Notes: generated by a model not told the origin, from the letters alone. Positions 38,097-51,515 are shown, counted from the first letter of the stretch. The stretch: DNA of 64,000 nucleotides from Chiridota heheva (GCA_020152595.1 JAIGNY010000137.1:1-64000); one strand, 5' to 3'. Translations and numbers: made by a program.

Positions 38097-38780
38097 TCAT
38101 GGCACACATGCTCTGCTACCATGTCCCTTGGCACCGCATGCCGAACACTTCTCGCCAAAATCTCTCCGTGGATGCACGAAAGTCCTTGTCCGTGGACCCA
38201 GCTTGTGGTCGGATATTACAGACTGGGCCTTCAAAGCCCCTCTCAGACAGCTTACATATTTCGCTACTCCGCGTCCAAAGGAGAGATGCAACCCATCCAC
38301 GGCCAGTAACTCTTCTTTTCCCCGTTTGAGGCTGTTCTTTCTCCGCTGAGAGGATTTATGAAAGACGGCTTCCGAATTAACTATATACGTACTCTGCCGT
38401 CGTTTCCAGAAATTCCTCAGCCTCCAGTTGACTTGCAAGCGTCGCTGGTCTAAGTATTCGCCATCGTTTCTCGCCAAGATGAGGCATATCAACACCTTGC
38501 ATGACGAAGGTACGCGTCCATCAATTGACTGCAACAGTCTGTCCATCATCAACCCGATGTCGCATGGTTCGCTTCTCTGTAGGTCATTTGTGCCTACGTG
38601 GATGGCAACATACTCCAAAGACCGTAGCAGGCCACAATGAAGTTTGCTGAATCTTCTTTCCAGGTCATTGGTCCTTGCACCTGACCAGCTGAAAGTCAAG
38701 TGCTGTCCTCGAAGGCCCAAGCGAGAAGCCGTCACGTACTTGGTTATTGAGTCACCTATAAGAATTCCTTTAATAGCCAT
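38097..38780 (-). CDS. SGNH-hydrolase domain protein with C-terminal zinc knuckle
   Basis: An intact 227-codon ORF starting MAIKGILIGDSITKYV. Near the N-terminus IGDSIT is block I (catalytic Ser) of SGNH/GDSL hydrolases. VGTNDL (near residue 62) is the block III Asn. VDGLHLS (near residue 165) is the block V D-x-x-H pair. The C-terminus carries C-x2-C-x4-H-x4-C (CSACGAKGHGSRAC), a retroelement-type zinc knuckle. SGNH domains are known in host carbohydrate esterases and also in retroelement ORFs (CR1/L2-type ORF1, some Ngaro elements). The zinc knuckle and the LINE next door favour a mobile-element origin, which is inference. GC content is visibly above the flanks. No intron or promoter was identified. 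It lies downstream of the LINE tail on the same strand. Confidence 0.75.
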   Translation of the reverse strand: MAIKGILIGDSITKYVTASRLGLRGQHLTFSWSGARTNDLERRFSKLHCGLLRSLEYVAIHVGTNDLQRSEPCDIGLMMDRLLQSIDGRVPSSCKVLICLILARNDGEYLDQRRLQVNWRLRNFWKRRQSTYIVNSEAVFHKSSQRRKNSLKRGKEELLAVDGLHLSFGRGVAKYVSCLRGALKAQSVISDHKLGPRTRTFVHPRRDFGEKCSACGAKGHGSRACVP

Positions 38781-39049
38781 GGTGCATATTTCAAGAATGT
38801 TCAGGGCCCAACAACAACAACAACAATTGAATACACAACATTAACGGACAGACTCGGTAGTTACCTGCATTTTCCCTACAGCCACCAGAGGTGACTGCCT
38901 GGTTCCGCTAAACACTGCCGAGGATGATAGAATACACACAGACAAACAAACATAAAGATGGGAAACACCTCAAGAGAAGAACCAAACAATAACATCAGGA
39001 CGTGATGACAAGCAGACAAGGCAAAGAGCAGGAAGAGGGAGAAAAAAAA

Positions 39050-40600
39050 CTAGTCAGGAGGAATGACCAGTTGGGGAGAGGTAGAGGTTCAGGGGTGAAG
39101 GGAAGCAGGAGGGGCCGGTGTGAAGGTCCAGCAGCTAAGAAAGGTGGGGTCGTTTGCTTTGATTATTGTCACTGAGATGGGTGTCCATGCGATTATTAAA
39201 CCTGTCTCTAAGAAGGGGGACGTTAGCCCGGGAGTGAAGGTCAGGGAAACAAGTTCTGCAGGGGAGTCTCAGAGCCAGCCGAAGGACTTGTTCTGGATGA
39301 CTTGGAGTTTGGCAACGTGGTTAGGTGGGGCGTTGAAAATGGCTGCGAGGCCGTACTCAAAGATGGGACGTACGAAAGTTTTGTAGAAAGTGAGGAGAGA
39401 TTTAGTAGAGGATAGAGTTGAGAAAGAGACTGTACACAGTTGGGCAAGGCGACGGCGGCCTATGGTGTGAGTGGCCCTGAAGTGGGTAAGCCAGAGGTGG
39501 AGGCGAAAGTTGCTGGTGAAGGTAAGCCCAAGGAAAGTGGCTTTGAAGGAGTGAGGTACAGGTGCCCCATAGATATGAATCACAGGGAACCTCTGGGCTT
39601 TAACAATCCTACGATTGTAGATGGGGAGGGAGACCGTCTTTAAAGCGTTGATTTTGATTCTCCAAGTAGAGCACCAGTTGATGATGGTCTTGAGATAGGT
39701 TTGAATGGTAGAGAGTTGTTGGGTGGGGCGAAAAACCGGGGACCAGATGGCAATATCATCAGCGAACTGAGAGAGACGGATGTTACCCTGTGGGGCAGGT
39801 ACGTCGTTAACGAAAATGTTAAATAGGATGGGGCTGAGAGTAGAGCCTTGGGGGACCCCAGCGTTGGGAGTGTAGGTGGTGGAGCGGTACCCAAAAAACT
39901 CAGAAAAAGCAAGTCTGTTTTAGAGGAAAGAAGAGAGGAGGCGAGTAATACGAGGGGAAAAAGCTAGAGCAGGAGAGAGAAGTTTGTAGCGTAAACCATT
40001 GTGCCAAACAGCATCAAAGGCCTTTTCTACATCAAGGAAGAGAGCAAGAGAAGGAATGTTACGATTGATGTAAGAGGAAATACTTTCAGTGAAGAGAAGA
40101 AGCGGGTCAGTGGTAGATCTATTAGAACCGAAATCGAACTGGTAAGGGTTGAAGAGGTCGTTGCTTTCCATGTAATCAGAAATGCGCTTGGCAAGTATCT
40201 TCTCAAAAATCTTACCCAGAGTCGGAAGAAGGGTGATTGGGCGATAGTTGCGAGGGCTGCTGGGATCTTTGCCAGGCTTGGGGAAGTAAATAACTTTCCC
40301 TGACTTCCAGCTGGGGGGAAAGTAACCCAAAGAGAGAGAAACATTGTAGAGAATCAGAAGATGGGTGAGGGAATGAAGATCAAGGTTTTTAAGAATGATG
40401 TAGTGTATACGATCAGGGCCCGGGGCAGTGTTGTGAGTGCGTTTAAGGGCTTAAAGGACATCAATCAAAGTGATGGGGGCATCCAGCGGGAAACCAGAAG
40501 GAGCGGTGGGCGTAGGTGAAGGATTGAGAAGGTGAGAATTTTCATTGACAAAGTTGTCAACAAGAGTAAGCTGAGGTTTAAGAAAGGTGGGATGAAGGGG
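39050..40600 (-). pseudogene. LINE ORF2: reverse transcriptase and C-terminal part
   Basis: In one frame: APGPDRIHYIILKNL, then WKSGKVIYFPKPGKD, NYRPITLLPTLGKIFEKILA, PYQFDFGSNRSTTD, LFLDVEKAFDAVW (catalytic Asp block), GVPQGSTLSPILFN, QFADDIAIW (catalytic Asp pair) and LLTFYKTFVRPIFEYG. This is a full set of RT fingers, palm and thumb motifs of the Jockey type. A TAA interrupts near 40451 and another at 39920-39922. After about 39270 the frame changes and the tail reads FPDLHSRANVPLLRDRFNN. The protein would copy the element RNA at a nicked target; this copy cannot make it whole. Confidence 0.85.
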
Positions 40601-40623
40601 AAGTTGTTGAATGTTACACAAGG

Positions 40624-41640
40624 TCAGGTTAAGAAGATCGACTTTAGCTTGGATGTCATAGACAAAAGAAGGGTCAGTGGGAGAGGTTTTGAGAGGTGGG
40701 ATGGTGGATGAAGTACGGGAGCCAGAAAGCGATTGAATTTATTCCAGAACTTCCTAGGGTCTTTGGTATTATGCAGAGCTTGACAAGCAGTTTCCCACTC
40801 AGATTTCTTGTGGAGTTTAATGGCGATGATAAATTTGTGACCAAGAGAATTTATGCGGGTTTCGACCTGGGGAATGGGATGGTTTTGGTGAAGTCTCCGT
40901 AGGCGACGTTTATCGTGGATGAGGGCAAGTATATGGCGAGGAAGGGGTGAGCGATGAGGACGGGGGGTAAAAGTAGGGATGCACTGAGAGATAGCAGATG
41001 GGATATTAGAAGTGGGTATGGAAATCTGATGGCCAACCTCATCAGCTGTAGTGAGAAGGGTTGAAGGATAGTGGAGTGAAGAAAGATAAGAGCGGAAATT
41101 GACCCAGTCAGTTTTAGAAAAGAGAGGGATATCCTTGTTGTAATGAGGGCCAGGCACAGACTGGAAGGATAAAGGGCTGGTAGAGAGAAAAATAGGAAAA
41201 TTATCACTGTTAAGGTCATGGCAAGTAGTGACATTTTGAAAGAGAGGAGTAGCATGGGAGTTAGCAAGGACATAGTCCAAAATAGAGGTACTGCCCGAGG
41301 GGTGCTGATAGGTGGGGTGTCCATAAGCATCAAGGATAGAGTGGGTAGAGGGAGTGATGGTACGAATAAGAAGGTTGCCGTTCCTGTTGGACTTGGAGTC
41401 ACCCATGGAAATATGTCTGGAGTTAAGATTCCCAAGAAGAAGGCTAGGAAGGGGGGAGTTGTGTTTAGAGAGTAAAAGAGAAGTATCCAGAGTAGCATTA
41501 GGAGGGCAGTAAACAGTGGTTAAAAGGAAAAGACTATTGGAGAAGGGAGAGTGAATTTGAATAGTGAGGCTTTCATTGCAATTGGGGATGGAAGGGAGGA
41601 TCCAAGGAGGGAATAGAAGGAGAGTGAGTAGGAGTAGGGA
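40624..41640 (-). pseudogene. LINE ORF2: endonuclease part
   Basis: The open frame extends upstream of its first Met: TTVYCPPNATLD, then LLLGNLNSRHISMGDSKSNRNG, STSILDYVLA and DLNSDNFPIF. These are the APE-type endonuclease blocks of LINEs, but two catalytic motifs are altered. The usual GDFN reads GNLN, and the usual SDH reads SDN. The endonuclease would therefore be inactive even if expressed. A frameshift near 40695 separates it from the RT frame. Confidence 0.8.
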
Positions 41641-41764
41641 GATGACCAGGTTGGGCGGAGGCCGAGGAACCAGAGGCTGCTGCCTTTCGATAGGCAGGAC
41701 AGCCCCTATACCTGGAGGAGTGGGTCAAGGCCCGACAATGCCAAATCTTTTATATTCCACTACT

Positions 41765-42330
41765 GCCTGAGATTGGTCTTCCACAGAATCCACTTTTTTC
41801 TTATTGGCTTAAGAAAAGAACAAAAACTGTTTTTTTACTAGATTGATTGATGGATTGACACATGATTGATTAATATTTTATCCTTTATAATGTTATCCCC
41901 TTTATCCGATTGCTTAATCCTTTTATTCGCACCCTGCTATGACCCAGCGACCTTCTGTTTATATTAATCACACACACATTCGGCTGACAAAACTCCAATC
42001 ACTGACTTTTCACAAACTGTAAACCCGATTAGCATAATCATTTTTAAATGTGCGAATCACAAATGCGCAGTAATAATTACCAATGAATGGGGATATTATG
42101 CACTTTGATTTCGCCAAAATCTGAGTAGGCCTAATCTAACTTGTAAAAATGCACCCCGAATGTGCAGCAGTACGCAGTGAAACTAAAAAACAAAAAACAC
42201 TTGAAAAAAACTTGAATCGTGACAATCAGTACATTTCAATGTAAATATTACCTGATGAGTCAAATAAATTTTGCAAGAAAGAAAAAATATTGAACAGAAA
42301 AAGGTTTTAATAGAGCTGAAATTCTGCATG
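41765..42330. other. Intergenic, candidate upstream region of the next gene
   Basis: No gene is seen. It precedes the YY1-like start at 42337. No TATA box is evident near it. Confidence 0.4.
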
Positions 42331-42336
42331 CGTCGC

Positions 42337-42349
42337 AAAGATGGCGGAC
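42337..42349 (+). promoter_or_regulatory. YY1-like AAAGATGGCGGAC overlapping a start codon
   Basis: AAGATGGCGG is the classic YY1 element often found at transcription or translation starts of animal genes. Here it contains a strong-context ATG that opens a 60-codon frame. Confidence 0.5.
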
Positions 42350-42525
42350 ATTTTTTTGAGAGGACTGATATTTCAAACTTTGTGGTTGTGGTGGCGTAGT
42401 TTTGAAATGTTTTACGGCGAGGTATATCATAGGATTAGTATGCAAGATTTTAACAGAAGAATTTTGAAAGCCGTAGCGAATAGGTCAAAAAAGTTACGCG
42501 ATGTTGAGTTTAAATGGCATTGAAA
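42341..42525 (+). CDS. Candidate first exon of a C2H2-finger gene
   Basis: The ATG lies inside a YY1-like motif. The frame reads MADIFLRGLIFQTLW and later FNRRILKAVANRSKKLRD, with a hydrophobic start and a basic end. A perfect GTAAGT donor follows at 42526. The exon would end two bases into a codon, which fits the one leading base of the exon at 46308. Oddly, a TGA (42521-42523) stands in that frame just before the junction. Either it is a sequencing or decay change, or this is a short upstream ORF in a 5' leader. No family is recognised. Linkage to the later exons rests on strand, order and phase only. Confidence 0.4.
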
Positions 42526-43198
42526 GTAAGTTATCTGTTCTTTTTAAACTGAATTTTCATGCATATTTCCCATGAAAATGATGATTTATACTGTAGAAGT
42601 AAACTTTTGACGATTTGGAAAGCAAAACTCAGCGTCTATTTGGGCAATAAAGTCAGTACTTTTGCCATACTGGTTGCGCGATTTGTTTTACTTTGACTTG
42701 TAGTTTTGGAGCAATTTTGGTGTATTTCCGAAAATTACAGTACTAAACGCGTGTACACAATACACGCTCCCTTTTTTTGGCGTGTAAACATTTATCAAAA
42801 TCCCTAAACATTCACAGCTGTAATTAAAGGCATAAAGCACTTTACGGGATTTTCTTCGGGTTTCATATCCTCAATAGATATCTCCAGGGAGTTGTAATTT
42901 GGACAACTTAACTCTCTGCTTAGATAAAGAAAGTGCCCTTACTGGATTTGATGTCACTCTTATCATGAAATCCCTCGCCACATCAGAATTTCAAGTCAAC
43001 TTATTTGTTCAAAATTATGACAAAATCCTATATTTCAATCTCTCAAATTATTTTAAAAATTTTTTTACCACATAAGGCTTTGTACCTTGTAATATAAAAT
43101 CCCTCCGCCTCCCCGAATTTCAAGCAAACTTATTTGTTCAAAATATATTGACTAAATTCCACATATCGATCTCTCAAAAATATTATACCACATAAGGA

Positions 43199-43595
43199 TT
43201 AAGTCCGTGACACACTGAACGCAACGCAACGAGCAATTTTGTAGATAATCATTCAGGAAACAAATATTAAAAGATGCTTTGACTTTTTGCTTACACACGA
43301 TGAAATTTACAATTAAGGCTTTCTGATGATACTAGAAAATTTGCTAGAAATCCTTTTTTGTTCAAACTGCGGAGAAATTTGCGTTACTGGGGCGCGATTT
43401 TCTGTCGCGACGCGAATATGCTTTGATGGACGTAGAAACGCCCTTTCAATCAATTTTCACATATCACCTGAATTGCCATGCAATGACGATCCTTCTCTGA
43501 AAACAAGAGGTCAAAATGTTTCTTTTTCTCTGTTTTATTCAATTTTGTAAAAGAAATTGCTCGCCGCGTCGCGTTCGGTGTGTAACGGCCTTTAG
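43199..43595. mobile_element. MITE-like element with about 40-bp inverted ends
   Basis: The left end AAGTCCGTGACACACTGAAC continues to GAGCAATTTT. It is mirrored at the right end (reverse complement reads AAGGCCGTTACACACCGAAC and continues to GAGCAATTT), with several mismatches. There is no coding capacity; the interior is about 310 bp. No clear target duplication was found, so the superfamily is open. It sits in the first intron of the candidate C2H2 gene. Confidence 0.6.
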
Positions 43596-43691
43596 GCTAC
43601 AACATCAACGTTAAGTCTCAGTCTTGGGAGCTGTTAACTTGGTACTTTGCTCAGTCAATCTGTCAGTCAGAGGTAATTAATATTAACATTA

Positions 43692-43786
43692 ATTTTGTTA
43701 GTTTTCGACCAACCGGTAATCTGATAAGGTTCACATCTCCGCTGTTAAATTTATCAGGTTACCGGTTAGTCGAAAACTAACAAAAT
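43692..43786. repeat. Near-perfect inverted repeat (36-bp arms)
   Basis: Arms 43692-43727 and 43751-43786 are reverse complements with two mismatches (TTTTGTTAGTTTTCGAC...), around a 23-bp loop, and the match continues outward with mismatches. This is probably a small palindromic MITE, or a hairpin in the intron transcript. Confidence 0.75.
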
Positions 43787-44599
43787 TAAGTTTAATTGCT
43801 ATTAATTAATGATCAATGAATATTACCAAGTTAAAAATGAAAATCACATTTATTGTTTTGACATGTTATTGATCAATTCTGAAAAAGACAAGTATTAACT
43901 AAACAATTAATTACTATTCATAATTAATCACAGTTTTTTTCTTCATAATTTTTGTATAGAATATAGACATAATTTTTTTATACTTTTTTTAAGTTAGGAA
44001 AAAGGCCCCTGTAGGCCCGCTCACGTACTTAGTTTAGAATTGGGACTAACTTTATAAGTATGGCGGTGGTGTTCAGCGGTACCTTGTCACAGAAAATTAA
44101 CTTTGTAGCTTAAGCCTAATATGGTAGGCTTTGAAAACAACATGGTTGGTAACATTTTTTCCGTTTGTTTTTAGGGTCCTACAATTAGCTTTAAAAATCC
44201 TTTCATTCCATAGCAAAGTCATAGTTTAGCTGTACGCTATTGACAAAACTTGGCCTTACACTACAGTTTATTTAGATTTAAATACCTGTTTCGCGAAAAA
44301 GTTTTCAAGGGCAATCAATGTTATGGATTCTTGATTAAACGATATGCTAAAAAGCAGTAAATGATGTCCTGGATGGAAATAACCTTTTCCCGAAATATCT
44401 TTATACTTCTAACTTGAGGTATATTTCATAGTTAGCTTTGCGGATGTCTCCTCTAAGTTGTTTACATACACATTTAAGGACACTGTGTGTCATCCTCGTC
44501 GTTCTGGCTGGTGTGAATTTCCATTTCCGCGAATAATAATGTGTGACTAGAGCAATAATAACTACGTTACTAATGTGCTTAGGCCAATGGCCTGACTAA

Positions 44600-45420
44600 T
44601 GCCACAAAGTTGATGAAGGGCGAACCTTAATCAAAATTTGACAAAAATCTTTCATTCAACATTGAAAACATCATGATCAATCTTTAAATGCAGGGATACA
44701 GTAGAATAAAGTAGTCAATAGTTTGTTTTAAATCCAGCGATAGATGTTAAGAAAGGGCCCCCGGTAAACAGCGGTAGGCCTACTGCAAAAGTTTCACTTC
44801 TTGAGCGAGAATTGGTGCAAGTTCTGTATATATCTGAGAAATTTGTCATGATCATTTTATTGCAGAAATCTTGAAATCAGTGATGTCTGGGCCAAAATTT
44901 GACAGAAGGCTTTCACTCAACATTGAAAACATCATTATCAATCTTTAAATGCAGGGACGCAGTGGAAGAAAGTAGTCAATAGTTTGTCTTAAACCTAGCG
45001 ATAGATGTTAAGGAAGGGTACCGTAAATTGCAGTACAGCAAAAGTTTAAGTTTTTAAGCGGGAATAGGTGTAAAATCTGTATTCTCTGAGAAATGATCAT
45101 TTTATTGCAGAAATCTTGAAATCAGTGATGTTTGGGCCAAAATTTGACAAAAATCTTTCATTCAAAATTGAAAACTTCATGATAAATCTTTAAATGCTGG
45201 GAATCAGTAGAATAGAATTGTCAATAGTTTGTTTTAAACCCAGCGATAGATGTTAAGGAAGGGTACGGTAAACTTTTTGAGCAAGATTACAGTAGGTGCA
45301 AATTCTGTATTCTGTGAGAAACTTGTCAAATGATCATTTTATTGCAGAAATCAGTAATGTCTGGGCCAAAATTTGCCAAATTTTTTCAAAACGCTGCCAT
45401 TGGGCTATAACATTTTAGCG
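44600..45420. repeat. 240-260-bp tandem repeat, intronic array
   Basis: Three copies and a partial of a unit with the blocks AAAATTTGACA(A/G)AA, CATCATGATCAATCTTTAAATGCAGGG, CAGCGATAGATGTTAAG and ATCATTTTATTGCAGAAAT. Spacing is about 261 and 245 bp. The same family recurs at 51425-51515 and 59990-60720. 45421-46300 holds a T-run and loose units of about 80 bp with CCCTTTGTTGGAGGCTAAGTCC (45790-46040), and no gene. Confidence 0.85.
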
Positions 45421-46307
45421 TGGGTAAAATGTTTTTGATTATTTGAAGAAAAAATTAGGATAATACTTATTAAGTGGTACAATTATATAATCTAATTATT
45501 TCTTGATGATTTATTAAGTTGTTTTCGCACACAGATTTTTTTTTTTTTTTAAACCTAAACTATTTAATAAAATTATATGAATAAAAAGAATGTCAGCGAA
45601 AAATCAATTTGCCCTTAGTGGAACAATCTAAAACTTATTTGCAGACGTTGAATAATTAATCACAAACGTGTGGTGACTAAGAAAATGACGACCAAAATGT
45701 GAATTTTGGAGAAGTTTATCCCGTCTTGGTGCTAAATAGGTAAAGAGAGGTTGAGAGGCGGAGTCCTAGTGTCTTATATTTGTTAATATGTTCTGCCATA
45801 TTATAAATCAGATAACAGAGTTTCTCCCCTTTGTTGGAAGTTGCATTCGTAGTGACGAAATTTGAAAATAGAGAGAGAGGCCTATTCCCCCTTCTGTTAG
45901 AGGCTAAGTCGCAGTCAGAGTGACAAGATCTGATAATAGTAATAAATAGAGTTATTCCGGGTCCCTTTGTCGGAGATAAAGTCCTATAAAGTCTAACTAA
46001 TAGTAAGTATATTTCCCCCTTTGGTTGGAGGCTAAGTCCTAAGTTGAACTATATTGTTTAATTAAAAGATGACACGTCATTCATGGAGAAATAATATTAC
46101 TGCGACTGACCCTTCAGACGTCTGAGAGAGCTCTAGATGCCTTGGATTCTTCAGTTTAGCCCACGACTGCACCAGAATTGACGTGACGAGTCCGACAAGT
46201 TGTAATTATGTACTGTATAACTTTTTTGAAAGACAACTTTGCCACCCTGGCAATGTTGTCTACCACTACTTACAACCCTAATGTTTTAACTCATTATTTC
46301 TTAACAG

Positions 46308-46498
46308 AGAGGAATTTGTCCCAGAGCTCCATAGACGAGGGGATCCACAATGCGTAAACAAATGCCCCCACTGTCAGAAGGTTTTCGGAAGCACCCGAGG
46401 ACTTAACCAACATAAGTTGCTGCATAGCAGGAAAAGAACAACAGACATCCACCAAGGGCAAGGGAGCATATCCGTTTTTCCGCGTTTGGTTGGTCAAG
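46308..46498 (+). CDS. Exon encoding one C2H2 zinc finger
   Basis: Acceptor TTTCTTAACAG precedes 46308 and donor CAAG/GTATGTG follows 46498. The open frame starts one base in: EEFVPELHRRGDPQCVNK, then CPHCQKVFGSTRGLNQHKLLH. The second part is a perfect C-x2-C-x12-H-x3-H finger with the usual Phe and Leu core positions, implying DNA or protein binding in the nucleus. The exon ends one base into a codon, and the exon at 48774 supplies the other two, so the phase agrees. The real exon limits need transcripts, but signals and motif coincide well. The full protein family is not recognised. Confidence 0.75.
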
Positions 46499-47507
46499 GT
46501 ATGTGATTTACAATCAAAAATATTAGCAATAATTTTCCTGCATAAAGCTGATAGAAATTGATCAACTTATAGCATCGTAATTTATTGAATTAAATCTGCA
46601 ACATTGTGATATTTAGAGTTAAATTCTTTTATTTCTCCAAGCCAGTGAAATAAGTTTTTACTCTGTCGACAGACAATTTGATACACTGACACATATGTGA
46701 ATCATATATCAATGACTCACATTTGACTGACATTGCCAGTCGTAGTAGGGGTCAGTCATACAACTGATAAGTGCATAATTATTAAAGAAAATCTGCAATA
46801 TTGTGATGAAACAAGTTGAATAGTTTCCTCTTATTTCTACAAACTTAGTGAAGTGAGTTTTTAAACATGACTGTTCCCAAAAAATGACTTGCCAAAGAAT
46901 CAAGAATTGTGCTAAATTGTCATGTGACATCAATGAAATAAAAAAATGTGTGCACATTTCTTATTGAAAATGGATCTAAAATTATTAGAGAGCTCATAAC
47001 TACACATTTTGCTTTTATTTTGTAGTGTTCGGAAAATTTAGGAGTAGGGCCATGTAACTTAAATCACATATATAATACTGTGTATATGTGAACAGCAAGA
47101 ATTTGCGTGTAACTTGCTATCATTGGTAATCCTTTGGGTGATGATACTGTATACTAGGTGTAAGAAATAGCTTTTGTTTTGATATTGCAGCTTGACATAG
47201 ACATTTACTCCATAATCAGGATTGCTTTAATACCTGCATATTGTATAACAATTTCATGAAATGAAACTGGAATAGTTCTTTTACATTTGAGATGTCCCAT
47301 ACAACACCCTTTGGATGTTGTAAAATTTCATAAATACAAAAAAAAGATCATAAAAAAAAAGAGGTATTTTCTTCATAATTTCAACACATATAAGTAGATC
47401 TTGTAAGTAAATCTTAATAATCTTAGTTTTAATAATGGTTCCATATACAAATCTTCGATATTTTGAAATGAAAATATTGCCAAAAAGAATGTTTTCTGAA
47501 TATGCAT

Positions 47508-48050
47508 ACTAATTAGCTTATTTGCATAGCAATGGCAATATTTGTGTCTATCTTTATCTCTTAGATTAAAGTGGAGGTGAGGATTTTGTTTACACCAATG
47601 ATCATGAAAAGCATTGTCTACACTCAATGGTAGTGTATTATCAATTAGTTTATTGCATAACAATATACTTTCTTACAAAATATTTTATTTAACCGGAGAT
47701 AATAAGTGTCCAGTTTGCGTGATGGGGGGAGGGGATGCACGCTAATTAGCTTATTTGCATAACAATGAAACAATTTGAATATATGATTTTTCTTAAATTA
47801 GAGAGGGTGTGCATGATTGGGTTATGTGGCGATACTAATTACTTATTTTCATAACAATGAAAATATTTGTATCTCTAATATCTCTTAAATCAAAGTGAAT
47901 GTGGGGATTTTGTTTGCAGAAATAAACATATAGGCCTATGTGGAAGACATTGTCTACACTTAATGGTGAGGTGTATTGTTCATATTGATTAGATTATTTG
48001 CATAACAATAGACTTTTGTATCAATGATTTAACCTGAGATAATTACTTGG
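47508..48050 (+). promoter_or_regulatory. Intronic cluster of SOX-POU composite motifs
   Basis: ATTTGCATAACAATG (47753-47767) is an exact reverse complement of the canonical SOX-OCT composite CATTGTTATGCAAAT. Near-copies lie at 47520-47534 (one change), 47845-47859 (one change) and 47996-48010 (one change), with a weaker one at 47651-47665. Three are preceded by CTAATTA, a homeodomain core. The cluster lies inside a diverged direct repeat of about 340 bp in the intron before the large exon. Enhancer function is inference. Confidence 0.4.
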
Positions 48051-48773
48051 TGCTTGATACAGTGGTAAATGGCATTTGTGCTGTTCAGTTGATCATGGTT
48101 GGAGGGTTGCATGTGCAGTAACCTTTACAGAGAGTACATATGGACGGAGGGAGGAAGGGGGAAGATTTTGGGGGGTCAAGCTAAAACTCTGTAAGCTACT
48201 GTAGTGATCTGATTCATGTACAATCATGAGGCTAGTCTAAGAGTGTGTCTCAATTTCTATCTTTAATGTGTAAGTTTCATGTCATGGGGAGAATTTTTTT
48301 CCCCAATGAAAATTAAACTTGAGCTATAAAGAATTAGCTTTGGGATGGTGTGCGCATATGAAGAAAAACAGCCTCTTCAGATAAAACATATCAGCCTGTA
48401 AATATAAATTTGACTTGAGAGCAGCCGAGAAATGCAGATTTCAGATATAATACATATCAATATAGTGTGCTTGAATTTCTTTGATTATTATTTATGAATA
48501 TGTGTTGGAGAACAGTTTGTTCAATAATGATCAAGTGACAGTTGAGTTTTTTCTTGTGAAATGCAGAAAAAATAATCATAATCTTAACATGGTTTCGGAG
48601 GCAATAACGTGTTTTTATGTGAAATATTGATCACAGAAGGCACAAAACATAGTTGATCCATAAAGAAAAATCCCAAAGTATTGCAAGTCATTTCTGTACT
48701 CAATTTATACACTTGTTTGTAATACCATTTTAGTGTGTTTTACAAATGATTTTTTTTCTTTTTCAATGTACAG

Positions 48774-50671
<1,898 letters not shown>

Positions 50672-50905
50672 CCCTCCCTACCGCATCCTCCCTCCCCACT
50701 CTCCCTCTCGCACCCTCTCCCGCACCCTCCCTCCCGCATCCTCCCTCCCGCACCCTCCCTCCCACACCCTCCCTCCCGCACCCTCCCTCCCGCACCCTCC
50801 CTCCCGCACCCTCCCTCCCACACCCTCCCTCCTGCACTCTCCCTCTCGCACCCTCCCTCCCCACTCTCCCTCCCGCACCTTCCCTCCCTCACCCCCATAC
50901 CAACC
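50672..50905. repeat. 14-bp C-rich minisatellite
   Basis: Units of CCCTCCCTCCCGCA with variants, about 16 copies. The minus strand reads GGGAGGGAGGG repeatedly and so has G-quadruplex potential. 50906-51420 shows nothing further. Confidence 0.9.
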
Positions 50906-51424
50906 CCCGTGCAACGCCCTCTGCACTGAAAAATGTGCAAATTGTATTTTTCTTTCAATTTTTTTTTAAGTATGTCTCCATACACTACACAATTTCCCAA
51001 TAAATCTTTCCAATATCTGATAACATTTTTACTTTTCATTAAAAAGTTGTTATTCAAAATAAATCTTGTATTTATTTTATCATAAATTGTCCGGTTTCAA
51101 GAATAAAGAAATTACGAGCTCTTAATGAGAAGTAAAATGCCACCTTTCAACTTTCCATTTAACTTTTTAAACAAGTGTCATTGGTTCATTTTATTAATTC
51201 TGATATAATCGCTCTAAACTGACCAATCAGAGAGCTTGTTTTAAACGCACTTGGCTGTCAAAAATTGTATCTTCTGCATGCTCTGCGTAATCAAATTTCA
51301 AGTTCAAAGTGAAAAGCTTAAAAAAGCCTGGAATTTCATGGACTTAAGCAAGTTCTGCTCTTGTAAAAACAGTTTATCGAATTGCAAACATGAAATTTGC
51401 TCAAGGAAAAGAATATGAAGAAGA

Positions 51425-51515
51425 TTGATATGATTAATCTTTAAATGCAGGGATTCAGTAAATAAAGTAGTCAATAGTTTGTTTTAGACCCAGCGATAGA
51501 TGTTAAAGAGGGCCC
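51425..51515. repeat. Partial copy of the 240-bp repeat
   Basis: Contains GATTAATCTTTAAATGCAGGG and CAGCGATAGATGTTAA, the core blocks of the family. Confidence 0.75.

Larger units (their letters stand above)
38810..41760 (-). mobile_element. Jockey-type LINE, 5'-truncated
   Basis: On the minus strand the order is: end of ORF1 with a zinc-knuckle-like CRALTHSSRYRGCPAYRK (about 41640-41735), an apurinic-type endonuclease, a reverse transcriptase with FADD, and a thumb/C-terminal region. A 3' region follows, possibly ending in a (TTG)n tail at 38810-38828. The 5' end is lost near 41760. Copy integrity: two in-frame stops and at least two frameshifts in ORF2. Confidence 0.85.

Noticed and set aside
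42514-42525. Alternative start ATGGCATTG just before the GTAAGT donor
   Set aside because: It has a good start context, but it would leave the donor in phase 0, which runs into a stop in the C2H2 exon.
50678-50970. Pro-rich or Gly/Arg-rich proteins
   Set aside because: Frames through the 14-bp C-rich minisatellite; open only because of its composition.
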